Shown: piece by piece, positions 23,701 to 32,342 of the stretch
How positions within the stretch are numbered: the first letter of the stretch is position 1
Layout of the letters: every line of letters starts with the position of its first letter
Assembly (NCBI GenBank): GCA_016178045.1
Contig: JACOUE010000030.1
Span: forward strand, 1 to 39,658
Length of the DNA stretch: 39,658 nucleotides
Source of the DNA: Chloroflexota bacterium
Lineage (GTDB): Bacteria > Chloroflexota > Dehalococcoidia > SM23-28-2 > JACOUE01
Direction: 5' to 3'
Made by a program: the position numbers and the translations under genes
Notes under the pieces: generated by a model
Database searches by the model: none
Seen by the model: the letters and a program-made list of their open reading frames with translations, nothing else
Told to the model about the DNA's origin: nothing

Positions 23701-25824
23701 AGCTTACGTACAACCTCCGCTAGCAGTGCTCCTCGCAGGTGCTGCCAGGTATGCTTCAGGCGCCCCCGCTCGTCCTCGTCCGCCTCACCGCGGCCGTACC
23801 GCGAGCGATTATACACCGCCGCCAGGTGCTCGGGGCCGGGCACCCAGCGGAAGCGCCGGCCCAGCCGCCGGCCGAACTCGTGGGCCGTCTCGCCGGCCTG
23901 CGGTTGCAGCCCGGCCCAGGAAGCCAGGCGCACGGTCTTCTCCCACACCTGCTGGGAGTACGGCAGTCCGGCCACCGACCGCTCCCAGCCCAAGGGGCGC
24001 GGAGGCGGCCCCGGGCCGGAGCACAGGCGGACGGTCGGGCGTGGGGTTGAACTCGATCCAGCCGTAGTCGGGGAAGTAGACCTCGGGCCAGGCGTAGGCG
24101 TCGCGCTCCGAGATGGTGTACGAGCCGCTCTCGGCGTCAAAGCTGTCGGCGTCCACGACGAAGCCGACGGCCAGCCGGGCGGGCACGCCCGCCGCCCGCA
24201 GCAGCACGACCATCGCCGAGGCGTGGTAGTCGAAGTAGCCGCGGCGGGCGTCGAAGAGGAAGTAGTCGACGGCGTCCTGGCCAGGGGGTGCGCGGTCGAT
24301 TTCGTAGTCAACGGGGAAGCTGCGGAGGTAACGCTGGACGGCTATAGCCTTGTCGTAGCCGTTGTCGTGGGCGGACGTCAGGTCGAAAGCGAGTGCGTGG
24401 ACGCGGCCGGGCAGGTCCGAGGGAAGGCGGAGGTACAGCTCGCTGATCCAGTAGGGGTAACGGCCATACCTGGCCTTGGAAGGGTACAGGCCTTCGTCGG
24501 CCGAAGCGCGGCGCAAGGCCGCTGGCGGGACATCCCTGATCAGCCCGGCCACGGTGTACGACTCGCCCTCCGAGAGGGGCCGCGCCGGCACGACGACGGC
24601 GATGTCCGGCAGCGTGGCGGCCGGCTCCACCGCATACCGGTTCGTCAGCCCGCTCGCCGGTACCCTCGCCCTGGCGGCGACGTCCGTGCCCAGTGGGTGA
24701 CCGGGAGTGAAGATCACGCTGCCCACCACGCTCTTCCCCACCACCTCCACCTCGACGCGCACGATGTCCCGCGGGCGGACGGTCGCGCTCAGCCCCTGTG
24801 GAAGCTCGATCTCAACGCGGGGCGCGGCCTTCCAGCCGCCGGGCGTGTATTCGTCGTAAACGGCGCCGCGAAGCAGGAGGGGGCCGGAGCGGCTCGATCG
24901 GGTGAAGCGGACGGTGAGCAGATCGTCCTCGCGCAGATCAACGGAGCCCTGCAGGGGGAAGAGAGACGTGTAGTCGTGCACGGGGACGACACGGGAGACA
25001 CGCAGCGGCCCGGCAAGCCGCACAAACTGCTCGGCCAGGCCCTGGAACGGCGGCGCCGCCCCCTCCCAGAGGCCGACGAGGGGGCGCGCGGGCGTCGCCG
25101 GCGGCAGCCAGGCCACGATGAGCAGCACCAGCGCCGCCCAGGCCGAGAGGTGGACGGCAGAAAGGCTGAGGAACGGCGAGTACGTCACCTCTTGCGCCTG
25201 CCACTCACGGAGGCGCTTCGTCAGGTTCGTCCGCGAGACCAGGAGCAGGGCGCCGACGGCGTAGAGGGCAAAGGAGACGAGGACCTGCTGTTCCAGGAAG
25301 ATGTAGTTGATGAACAGGGTGATCGCCCCGGGGACCAGGCCCAGCCAGGGGTGGTGCCAGCGGAAGAGGCTCCAGGCCCAGAAGAAGGCGGCCAGCCAGG
25401 TCAGGGCGACCACGAGCACCACGAACGGCAGGGAGTCGTTGGCGATGCCGCCGGCCGAGACGATGTCGAAGTAGCGCTCGAAGCGGAAATGGATGGCGTC
25501 GACGCGCGCCCGGAGGCCGTCGCCGTCCACCAGGGCCAGGGTCTGGACGAAGGTGGCGGCGAGGCCGAAGAGGACGCCGAGCGGCCAGGCGAGGAACAGC
25601 GGCAGGGACGAGCGGGCCAGCAGCATCCCCGCCAGCAGCCCCGCCAGCCCCACGAGCACCAGCGAGGGCATCTGCTCCACCCACTGGGCCCGCTGGACGT
25701 TCCAGGCCACGGTGAGGAAGGTGAAGTAGACCAGGGCGAAGGTGAGCCAGTCCTCCCAGTCCAGCGCCCGCCGGACCAGCCAGCGGCCGGCGGAAACGGG
25801 AGGGATCGCTCTTGCCAGTGCCAT
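23688..25824 (-). pseudogene. Transglutaminase-like membrane protein (TgpA/DUF3488 type) with an apparent frameshift
   Basis: The gene runs from ATG 25824 to TGA 23690-23688 if one base is removed. The first frame gives several N-terminal membrane segments (residues 25 to about 245), a periplasmic-side region, and a transglutaminase core with GYFDYHASAMVVLLRAAGVPARLAVGFV and RDAYAWPEVYFPDYGWIEFNPTP. The expected cysteine of the catalytic triad is Ser (HASAM). After that the frame becomes alanine-rich nonsense. The other frame continues a normal C-terminus (WERSVAGLPYSQQVWEK, ETAHEFGRRLGRRF, ending VVRKLWRR). The switch lies at the CCCC run 24009-24012, which suggests one extra base. DUF58 and MoxR lie directly upstream in the same operon. 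Confidence 0.75.
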
Positions 25825-25827
25825 CGG

Positions 25828-27129
25828 TTATCTCCGCAGGGGCGCCGCCTGCGCCCTGTAGGCCTCGCCGGCGGCCCCCTGGGGCCCCAGGGCCAGCGAG
25901 AGGTCGTCATCGCGGCGGACGAGGTACGTCAGGATGTCGGCGGCGACCAGGGTGCTGTAGGGGAGGAGGACGCTCTCCTTCCCCCCGAAGCTGGCCGCCT
26001 CCAGCAGGACCACGGCCACCCGCGTGCCCTGCTGCACCAGCGACTGAGCCACCGTCACCCACTCCTCGTCCGGCGAGGACGTGATGACGATGAGGGTGGT
26101 GTGGCGGCCGAAGCGGCGGGCCTCCTCCTCCAGAAGCCGGGCCAGCGGCACCTCGCCCTCGGCGCGGGCCAGGGCCAGCGACTCGAATAGCTGGATGTAG
26201 CGCTGCATCCCCCGCGCCGGCGCGAGCAGGTCCATACGGCGGCCGCAGGCAAGGTACCCCACCATCCGGTTGGCCGAGAGGAAGTGGTGGCCCAGAGAGC
26301 AGGCGATACGGGCGCCGTACTCCTCGGTGGAGTCGTCGCCAGCGCCGGCCTGGACGTCGCAGTGGAGGTCGAGGGCCAGCCAGATGTCGCCGGACGGGTC
26401 GAGCTCGAAGGTCTTGACCATGAGGCGGCGCAGGCGGGCGGTGGAGCGCCAGTGGATGCGGTTGAGGCCGTCGCCCGGCTGGTAGTCGCGGACGGCGGCG
26501 GCGTTGGGGGTGACGTAGTGGGTGCGGGTGCGGGGCGCCGTCTCGGCGGCGAGCTGGGCGGGGGGAGCCTGAAAGTACGGTAGCTCCGAGGGCAGGGGGT
26601 ACACCATCACCGCCTGCGCCTCGCCGTAGCGCCGCCGGAAGCGGAACAGGCCGAAGGGGTCGCCGGAGGTGATGGTGAGGGGGCCGACGGTGTAGAGGCC
26701 GCGGCGGGTACAGGGCACGCTTACCTTCCACGCCCGGTAGCCGCGCCCCACGAGCGAAATCACGGTCCTGGCGGCGCGACCCGGCATGTCCGAGGGGTCC
26801 TCCACCTCCAGCCACAGCTTCGGCAGCATGCTGAGGTTGCGGACACGGAAGCGAACCTCCAGCTGCTGCCCCACCTGCAGGCGGTCGGCGAGGCGGTCGA
26901 TCTCCACGCTGAGGCCCCGCAGGTTCGCCCGTGCCCAGAACAAGCTCAGGGGGACGAGGGCGGTCAGCAGATAGGCAGCACGGTAGAAGATCCAGAAGCC
27001 CGAGGCGTAGGCGAGGACGAACAGGGCGGCGGCCAGGCCGACGACGACGATCAGGTTCTGGTTCCGCCAGAGGAAGCGAACGAAGCCGAATAACTTACGC
27101 ATAGACCTGTATCCTGTCGAACCGTTCAT
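25828..27129 (-). CDS. DUF58 domain protein
   Basis: The product has 433 residues from ATG 27129, or 424 from ATG 27102, where MRKLFGFVRFLWRNQNL looks a more natural N-terminus. The extra MNGSTGYRS comes from DNA similar to an interspersed repeat. Two hydrophobic helices (about residues 25-65) anchor it in the membrane. The DUF58 signature is present: GDPFGLFRFRRR, VRDYQPGDGLNRIHWRSTARLRRLMVKTFE, followed by a von Willebrand A-like region. DUF58 proteins are found with MoxR ATPases and transglutaminase-like proteins, where they probably assist protein maturation or metal insertion. The gene lies between MoxR and the transglutaminase gene with gaps of three bases on each side. Confidence 0.88.
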   Translation of the reverse strand: MNGSTGYRSMRKLFGFVRFLWRNQNLIVVVGLAAALFVLAYASGFWIFYRAAYLLTALVPLSLFWARANLRGLSVEIDRLADRLQVGQQLEVRFRVRNLSMLPKLWLEVEDPSDMPGRAARTVISLVGRGYRAWKVSVPCTRRGLYTVGPLTITSGDPFGLFRFRRRYGEAQAVMVYPLPSELPYFQAPPAQLAAETAPRTRTHYVTPNAAAVRDYQPGDGLNRIHWRSTARLRRLMVKTFELDPSGDIWLALDLHCDVQAGAGDDSTEEYGARIACSLGHHFLSANRMVGYLACGRRMDLLAPARGMQRYIQLFESLALARAEGEVPLARLLEEEARRFGRHTTLIVITSSPDEEWVTVAQSLVQQGTRVAVVLLEAASFGGKESVLLPYSTLVAADILTYLVRRDDDLSLALGPQGAAGEAYRAQAAPLRR

Positions 27130-27132
27130 CCG

Positions 27133-27810
27133 TCAGGACCGGCGCGCCCGGATCCCCGGCACCGGCACCCGCTCCAGGCACGCCGCCTGGAGGGCGGTCA
27201 CCTCTTCGGGCCCGGAGACCTGCTCCAGCGACTGGACGGGGTGGGCCTCGCGCTGGTGGTCCATGATCGCCACCTCATCCTGGGGCGAGGGGTAGCCCAG
27301 GTGGATGCGCACCATGAAGCGGTCGAGCTGGGCCTCGGGCAGGGGGAAAGTGCCCTCGTACTCGATGGGGTTCTGGGTGGCCATCACCATGAAGGGCTGG
27401 GGGACCTGGTAGGTCACGCCGTCGACGGTGACCTGGCGCTCCTCCATCGCCTCAAGGAGGGCGGACTGGGTCTTGGGCGTCGCCCGATTGATCTCGTCGG
27501 CGAGGATGACCTGGGCCAGCAGCGGCCCGGGGCGGAACTCGAAGTCGTTGGTCTTCTGGTTGTAGATGGAGACGCCGGTGACGTCGGATGGGAGGAGGTC
27601 GGGGGTGAACTGGATGCGCTTGAAGATGCAGCCTGTGGAGCGGGCGAGGCTGCGGGCCAGCATCGTCTTGCCCACGCCGGGCACGTCCTCGATGAGGAGG
27701 TGGCCGCCGCACAACAGGGTCATCACCGCCAGCTCCACTTCCTGGCGCTTGCCGATGATGACCCGCTCGACGTTATCGATGATCCGCCGGGCTACAGCTT
27801 GCGCGTCCAT
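27133..27810 (-). CDS. MoxR-family AAA ATPase, C-terminal lid missing
   Basis: MoxR proteins are AAA+ chaperone-like ATPases of about 310-330 residues. This one is 225. The ATPase core is complete: [36 protein letters not shown] (Walker A GVGKT), [38 protein letters not shown] (Walker B), [25 protein letters not shown]. After [11 protein letters not shown] the sequence turns into [10 protein letters not shown] and stops. The expected C-terminal lid domain (about 90-100 residues with TR, GASPR and VLRHR motifs) is absent. DUF58 starts three bases later, so the missing part is not simply out of frame. ATP binding may remain, but hexamer function is doubtful. Confidence 0.85.
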   Translation of the reverse strand: MDAQAVARRIIDNVERVIIGKRQEVELAVMTLLCGGHLLIEDVPGVGKTMLARSLARSTGCIFKRIQFTPDLLPSDVTGVSIYNQKTNDFEFRPGPLLAQVILADEINRATPKTQSALLEAMEERQVTVDGVTYQVPQPFMVMATQNPIEYEGTFPLPEAQLDRFMVRIHLGYPSPQDEVAIMDHQREAHPVQSLEQVSGPEEVTALQAACLERVPVPGIRARRS

Positions 27811-27950
27811 CTCGAACTGCCTGCGGGAACACTCTATAAACGTGGGCGGAGGGCGAAAGGTGCGACCGGGGGGACCGCCAGCACGCTTCCCCAGAAAGCC
27901 CTTCGATTATATCCCGCCGCCCCTAGCCCCGCCAACCTGACTCCGATAAG

Positions 27951-28946
27951 ATGAACGTGACCCGCCGTCGTATGGTTCCGAGCGCCCGCGCCGCCTTTAG
28001 CCTCCTCCTGACGTTTGTCCTTCTCCTCGTGGCCGCCTGCTCCGGCGGCTCCGAGGGCGCCCCGAACGTGGACATCGTCATCAGGACAGCGACGCCGACC
28101 GTACCCCCGCCCACAGCCACCGTCACCCCGTCGCCATCGCCGTCCCCTTCTCCCACGCCGCAGCCGGCCAGCGTGCGGCTGGTGCGCGGCCTCGCGGTCC
28201 AGGGAGGCCTCTTCCTGGTGCGACTGGTGAACCCGCCGCCGGCGCAGGAGGTCCATGCCCTGTTCGCCGGGGGCTCCTACCCGATGCTGGCCGACGGCGA
28301 CCGCTGGTTCGCGGTCATCGGCCTGCGGACGGACTTCCCGCCGGGCGACTACCCGGTGGAGGTGCTCGCCGACGGCGACAGCGTGGGTTCGACCGTGCTG
28401 AACGTGGCGCCGACCAACTTCCCCCAGGAGAACATCGAACTGCCGCCGGACACGGCGGGACTCCTCAGCGACGCCGCCGCCATCGAGAAGGAGAACAACC
28501 TCCTGGCCTCCGTCTACGGCGGCTACACGGGCGCGCGTTTCTGGAGCGGGGCCTGGGTCATGCCAGCGCAGGGCCCCGTCACCAATAGCTTCGGACTGCT
28601 GCGGTCCATCAACGGCGGCGCCTACTTCCCCCACAGCGGCACGGACATCGCGGCGGAGCCGGGCTCTCCCGTGGTGGCGACGGCCGGCGGACGGGTGGTG
28701 CTGGCGGCGAAGCTGTACCTGCGGGGTAAGTCGGTGGTCATCGACCACGGGGCGGGCGTGTTCAGCGGCTACCACCACCTGTCGAAGCTACAGGTGACGG
28801 AGGGGGACGAGGTCGGGCAGGGACAGCAGATCGGTCTGGTCGGGTCGTCCGGGCTGGCGAGCGGGCCCCACCTGCACTGGGAGGTGAGAATAGGCGGGGT
28901 GCTCGTCGACCCCGTGCTCTGGACGCTGCGGCCGGTGGAGCCGTAG
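27951..28946 (+). CDS. M23-family peptidase lipoprotein
   Basis: The 331-residue product has a lipobox (LVAAC, Cys30) after a basic and hydrophobic signal, then a Thr/Pro/Ser-rich linker (about 45-72) typical of surface lipoproteins. A beta-rich middle region (about 75-155) precedes the LytM/M23 endopeptidase domain (about 200-330). The zinc ligands are visible: His228 and Asp232 in PHSGTD, and His309 in PHLHWE, with His307 next to it. M23 enzymes cut glycyl bonds in peptidoglycan peptides; in this lineage the true substrate is uncertain. The 140-base gap to the divergent moxR holds no strong promoter and no clear ribosome site precedes ATG 27951. Its end nearly meets prmA (convergent). Confidence 0.88.
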   Translation: MNVTRRRMVPSARAAFSLLLTFVLLLVAACSGGSEGAPNVDIVIRTATPTVPPPTATVTPSPSPSPSPTPQPASVRLVRGLAVQGGLFLVRLVNPPPAQEVHALFAGGSYPMLADGDRWFAVIGLRTDFPPGDYPVEVLADGDSVGSTVLNVAPTNFPQENIELPPDTAGLLSDAAAIEKENNLLASVYGGYTGARFWSGAWVMPAQGPVTNSFGLLRSINGGAYFPHSGTDIAAEPGSPVVATAGGRVVLAAKLYLRGKSVVIDHGAGVFSGYHHLSKLQVTEGDEVGQGQQIGLVGSSGLASGPHLHWEVRIGGVLVDPVLWTLRPVEP

Positions 28947-28949
28947 CGG

Positions 28950-29600
28950 TCAGCGCTTCGCGGCGATTATCGCCCGCCAGAGGCCGTCCGCCGTCACCCG
29001 CTCGACGGCGAGCCCGTTCGCCTCGAACCCGCGGCTCAGGCCCTCGGCCGCCTCCTCCAGGAAGCCGCTGGCCACCAGCCGCCCGCCCGGCGCCAGCGCC
29101 CGGGCGAAGAGAGGGGCCAGGCGCTCCACGGTCAGGCCGCTGACGTTGGCGGCGATCACGCGCAGGCAGAGGGCCGTGGTGGCGTGCTGGCCGGTGCCGA
29201 ACGCCGCCCCGGGGTCGATCTCGATCACGACATCGCCCTCGCGGCGCGGGTAGTCGGCCCAGGAGGGCTTCACCACCAGGCGGCGGCCGATGCGGGCGGG
29301 CCGGAAGTAGCGCTTCCACGCCTCCTGCCAGTCCGGCTGGCGGAGGCGGCGGGGCCGCCGCCAGCGGGCCGGGCTGGAGAGGGGCAGGAAGCGCAGGGCC
29401 AGGCGCAGGGAGCGGCGGAGTGCGGCGGACTGCTCGTCGTCCGGGAGGTAGGCCTTGACCAGGGCGAGGTTGTCGCCTGCGGGGAGCGGCTTCTCTTCGA
29501 TAGCGACGCCGGCGGGGGCGCGTTGCTGGAGTACGTCGGCCACCAGCTCGGCGTCGGCGGCTGCCACCTGCACGGCGACCTCCAGCCAGTCCGGCGGCAC
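28950..29600 (-). CDS. prmA: Ribosomal protein L11 methyltransferase, SAM-binding core deleted
   Basis: PrmA trimethylates ribosomal protein L11 using SAM. The family is about 295-315 residues; this product has 216. The N-terminal and entry parts are clear (WQEAWKRYFRPARIGRRLVVKPSW, IDPGAAFGTGQHATTALCL). The C-terminal part is also clear (LAPLFARALAPGGRLVASGFLEE). Between LCLR (about residue 147) and VIAANVSG, the segment with the GCGSGIL-type motif I and the acidic motif II, about 70 residues, is missing in frame. The start is GTG at 29600, one base after the dnaJ stop. The protein would lack its cofactor site, so I expect it to be inactive if the sequence is right. Confidence 0.82.
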   Translation of the reverse strand: MPPDWLEVAVQVAAADAELVADVLQQRAPAGVAIEEKPLPAGDNLALVKAYLPDDEQSAALRRSLRLALRFLPLSSPARWRRPRRLRQPDWQEAWKRYFRPARIGRRLVVKPSWADYPRREGDVVIEIDPGAAFGTGQHATTALCLRVIAANVSGLTVERLAPLFARALAPGGRLVASGFLEEAAEGLSRGFEANGLAVERVTADGLWRAIIAAKR

Positions 29601-29601
29601 T

Positions 29602-30726
29602 TTACCCGAGGGCGTCCTTTATCTTCCCCAGGAACCCCTTCTCGCCATCGGGCGAGACCTGGGTGCCGAACGTGTCGGCCAGCTCGAGCAGGAGCCGCCT
29701 CTGCTCGTCGGAGAGAGCGGACGGCACGACGACGTTGGCGTGAACCAGGAGGTCGCCGCGGCCGCTGCCGCGGACGTGGGGGACGCCCTTCCCCTTGAAG
29801 ACGAACACCTGGCTGTTCTGGGTGCCCGGCGGCACCCGCAGGGCCTCCGTCTTCCCCTCAAGCGTGGGCACTCGCACCTCGCAGCCGAGGGCGGCCTGGG
29901 AGAAGTTCAGCTCCAGCGGGTAGATGAGGTCGTACTCGTCGCGCTGGAAGCAGGGGTGCGGTCTCACCTTAATGACCACGTAGAGGTTGCCGGTGGGCCC
30001 GCCGTTGAAGCCGGCGTCGCCTTCGCCGGAGAGGCGCATCTGGGAGCCCTCGTCGACACCGGAGGGGATCTTCACCAGCAGCTTGCGGCGGCGGCGCTGG
30101 CGGCCCGCCCCTTTGCAGTCGCGGCAGGGCCGGGTGATGATGCGGCCCTCGCCCTGGCACTGGGAGCAGGCGGCGATGTTGACGAACTGGCCGAAGAAGC
30201 TGCGGTGGACGCGGCGGACCTCGCCGGTGCCGTTGCAGGCGGCGCAGCGGGCGAGCTGGCTGCCGGGCTCGCTGGCGGAGCCGCCGCAGCGGTCGCACAG
30301 CTCCGTGCGCCCGACCTCGATCTCCTTCTCGCAGCCGAAGGCGGCCTCCTCGAAGTCGATCTCGACGGCGACCTTGCGGTCGTGGCCGCGCTGGGCCTCG
30401 CGGCCGCGGCGGCCCATCGTGCCGCCGAAGAACGCCTCGAAGATGTCGCCGAAGCCGCCGAAGTCGAACCCCTCGAACGGCCGGCCCATGTCGAACCCCT
30501 GGAGCCCGGCGTGGCCGAAACGGTCGTAGGCGGCCCGCTTCTCGGGGTCGGCGAGGACCTCGTACGCCTCGCCGATCTCCTTGAACCTGGCCTCGGCACC
30601 GTCCTCCTTGTTGCGGTCGGGGTGGTACTGCATGGCCAGCTTCCGGAACGCCCGCTTGACCTGCTCCGTGGTGGCGTTCCGGGGCACGCCGAGGACTTCG
30701 TAGTAGTCCCGTTTGGTCGTCCGCAT
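29602..30726 (-). CDS. dnaJ: Chaperone protein DnaJ
   Basis: DnaJ delivers clients to DnaK and stimulates its ATPase. The J domain is complete ([13 protein letters not shown] in MQYHPDRN), followed by a Gly/Phe-rich region with [14 protein letters not shown]. The zinc-binding region has four C-x-x-C-x-G-x-G-type units: [33 protein letters not shown]. The C-terminal client-binding domain follows, for about 374 residues in total, normal for type I DnaJ. ATG 30726 is preferred to TTG 30732 because TAAAAT (30741-30736) lies just nine bases upstream, which would allow a nearly leaderless transcript. The prmA gene follows at once. Confidence 0.95.
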   Translation of the reverse strand: MRTTKRDYYEVLGVPRNATTEQVKRAFRKLAMQYHPDRNKEDGAEARFKEIGEAYEVLADPEKRAAYDRFGHAGLQGFDMGRPFEGFDFGGFGDIFEAFFGGTMGRRGREAQRGHDRKVAVEIDFEEAAFGCEKEIEVGRTELCDRCGGSASEPGSQLARCAACNGTGEVRRVHRSFFGQFVNIAACSQCQGEGRIITRPCRDCKGAGRQRRRRKLLVKIPSGVDEGSQMRLSGEGDAGFNGGPTGNLYVVIKVRPHPCFQRDEYDLIYPLELNFSQAALGCEVRVPTLEGKTEALRVPPGTQNSQVFVFKGKGVPHVRGSGRGDLLVHANVVVPSALSDEQRRLLLELADTFGTQVSPDGEKGFLGKIKDALG

Positions 30727-30791
30727 ATCCAACCTATTTTATCAAACCTTCGCATCCCGCGGGCAGGGGAAAATGTGATTTCGCAGGCCGT

Positions 30792-31811
30792 CTAGACGGC
30801 GCCGGCGACGGTCTCCACGACCACCTGGAGGGCGAGCCCCGTGACGAAGAGGAGGCCGAAGCGCCGGTTGTGGACGAAGGCGAACCCCACGAACCAGAGG
30901 GGCCAGCCGCGGAAGCCCTTCGGCGGCTCCGTTGGCTTGGGGGAGGAGAAGGCGGGCAGCACCTGGAAGGCGAGGGGAAGGGCGCCGAGCGATAGCACCA
31001 GGCCGGGCATCATCTGCCAGGCGGCCAGGGCCAGAGTGGAGAAGTACATCAGAACGATCAGCCCCTGGGTCAGGCGGCGTGCCCTCGCTTCGCCGATGAG
31101 CCGGGGAAGGGTGTGGATCCCCTTCTCCGAGTCGAAGGCCAGCTTGTCGACGTGCTTGCCCATGAGGACGCTGGTGACGCCGAAGGCGTAGGGCAGGGAG
31201 GCGAGGACCACCCAGCCGGGCAGCTCCTCCGCCATCACGTAGTACGTGCCGCCGATCATGAGGGGGCCCCAGACCATGAGCACGGCCAGCTCCCCGAGGC
31301 CGTAGTACTTCAGCGGGTACGGCCCGCCCGAGTAGAGCAGGAGGATGAAAGCGCCGGGCAGGGCGAAGGCCAGGACACCGGGCCCGGCGGCCACGACAAG
31401 GTAGACGCCGATGGCCGTAGCCGCCGCCAGGACGGCGGCAGTGACGATGACGAACTGCCCCGGCTCGGCGGTGGCGTGGGTGAGGGCGTGGGGGCCATAG
31501 GTGGCGCGGGGCGAGTCGGGCGTGTCGACGCCGCGGGCGAAGTCCCACATGTCGTTGGTTAGGTTGCTGGCGGCGTGGGCCAGCACGAGCCCCAGCACGG
31601 CCAGGACGAGAAGGCCGCCGTCGAAGGCGTCGTCGCGGGCGGCGAGGAGGCCGCCGATGACGCCGGAGATGGCGGTCATGACCAGCACGGAGGCCCGCGA
31701 GAGGATCAGCCAGCGGGTGATGCTGTCCGCTTCCGCCAGGTCGATGCGGGGGATGGTGTAGAGGGCCTGGAGCCAGAGTCGGGGGGCGGCGGTTTTGAGG
31801 GTTGCGGTCAC
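30792..31811 (-). CDS. UbiA-family prenyltransferase
   Basis: The 339-residue product is an integral membrane protein with about eight or nine hydrophobic segments. It carries the two Asp-rich metal sites of the UbiA superfamily: NLTNDMWDFARGVD (first, D-x-x-D) and DKLAFDSEKGIHTLP (second, DSEKG). These enzymes transfer polyprenyl chains to aromatic acceptors such as dihydroxynaphthoate (MenA) or 4-hydroxybenzoate. Which acceptor applies cannot be read here. The start is GTG 31811, behind a promoter of the TTTAAC/TAAAAT type (31880-31851 on the minus strand). Confidence 0.88.
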   Translation of the reverse strand: MTATLKTAAPRLWLQALYTIPRIDLAEADSITRWLILSRASVLVMTAISGVIGGLLAARDDAFDGGLLVLAVLGLVLAHAASNLTNDMWDFARGVDTPDSPRATYGPHALTHATAEPGQFVIVTAAVLAAATAIGVYLVVAAGPGVLAFALPGAFILLLYSGGPYPLKYYGLGELAVLMVWGPLMIGGTYYVMAEELPGWVVLASLPYAFGVTSVLMGKHVDKLAFDSEKGIHTLPRLIGEARARRLTQGLIVLMYFSTLALAAWQMMPGLVLSLGALPLAFQVLPAFSSPKPTEPPKGFRGWPLWFVGFAFVHNRRFGLLFVTGLALQVVVETVAGAV

Positions 31812-31850
31812 GCTGGTTTTCTCCCGTGCGGAAGACGGTGCGCCAGGGCT

Positions 31851-31880
31851 ATTTTAGCAGGGCGGGGGCGATTAGTTAAA
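31851..31880 (-). promoter_or_regulatory. Probable promoter for the UbiA gene
   Basis: On the minus strand TTTAAC (31880-31875) and TAAAAT (31856-31851) are 18 bases apart, leaving a leader of about 30 bases before GTG 31811. Confidence 0.45.
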
Positions 31881-31916
31881 CGAGTGATGTTCCAGGACCA
31901 GCCAGCACCCCGATGC

Positions 31917-31945
31917 TTGATTGTCGGCGCGGGGACTGATAAGAT
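31917..31945 (+). promoter_or_regulatory. Promoter for the small-membrane-protein/methyltransferase/sulfatase cluster
   Basis: TTGATT (31917-31922) and TAAGAT (31940-31945) are separated by 17 bases. The transcript would carry a leader of about 80 bases to ATG 32034, which has a strong AAGGAGG at 32021-32027. Confidence 0.6.
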
Positions 31946-32033
31946 TTGCCCAAGGTGCGGCGCGATGACCACTGTTTCGTCCCGGTAGGTGCCTTCCTCC
32001 CATAGATAGATTAGGTTTACAAGGAGGCAAGAA

Positions 32034-32234
32034 ATGCAAGCCTTTCCCCTCTATATTGATCCAACGGCGGCAGGCTTGGGCGTCCAAATGTTGCTCGCTG
32101 GCATCGTCGGTGGGCTGGTGACGGTGAGGCTCCTGTGGGGACGCCTTTTTTCGCTGTTCCGCAGAACCAGCCGGAACCCGGAGGAACCTCTAGGAGGCGG
32201 CGAAGCGCCTGAGGCGTCCGAGGAAGAAGGCTAG
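32034..32234 (+). CDS. Small single-pass membrane protein
   Basis: The 66-residue product has a strong ribosome site (AAGGAGG, six bases before ATG). It starts MQAFPLYIDPTAAGLG, has one membrane helix (about 15-35, VQMLLAGIVGGLVTVRLLW), then a basic RLFSLFRR segment and an acidic tail. I associate the pattern YIDP near the N-terminus, then a helix and a basic stretch, with small proteins found before methyltransferase and sulfatase-like genes in surface-polysaccharide clusters. It might be a membrane adaptor for the next enzyme. No family name is certain. Confidence 0.7.
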   Translation: MQAFPLYIDPTAAGLGVQMLLAGIVGGLVTVRLLWGRLFSLFRRTSRNPEEPLGGGEAPEASEEEG

Positions 32235-32342
32235 CCGCCGCGGAGGAAGGCTGGAAAAGGGTCGCGCGGTGGCTGAGGTACAGTTCGGCGCAAGCGCTAT
32301 TCCGAATATGCCTCACCATGTCGCCGGCAGGAGCTGACGGGC

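Noticed and set aside
23680-26190. An 836-residue plus-strand frame
   Set aside because: It is antisense to the transglutaminase and DUF58 genes and is made of Gly/Asp/Val-rich nonsense.
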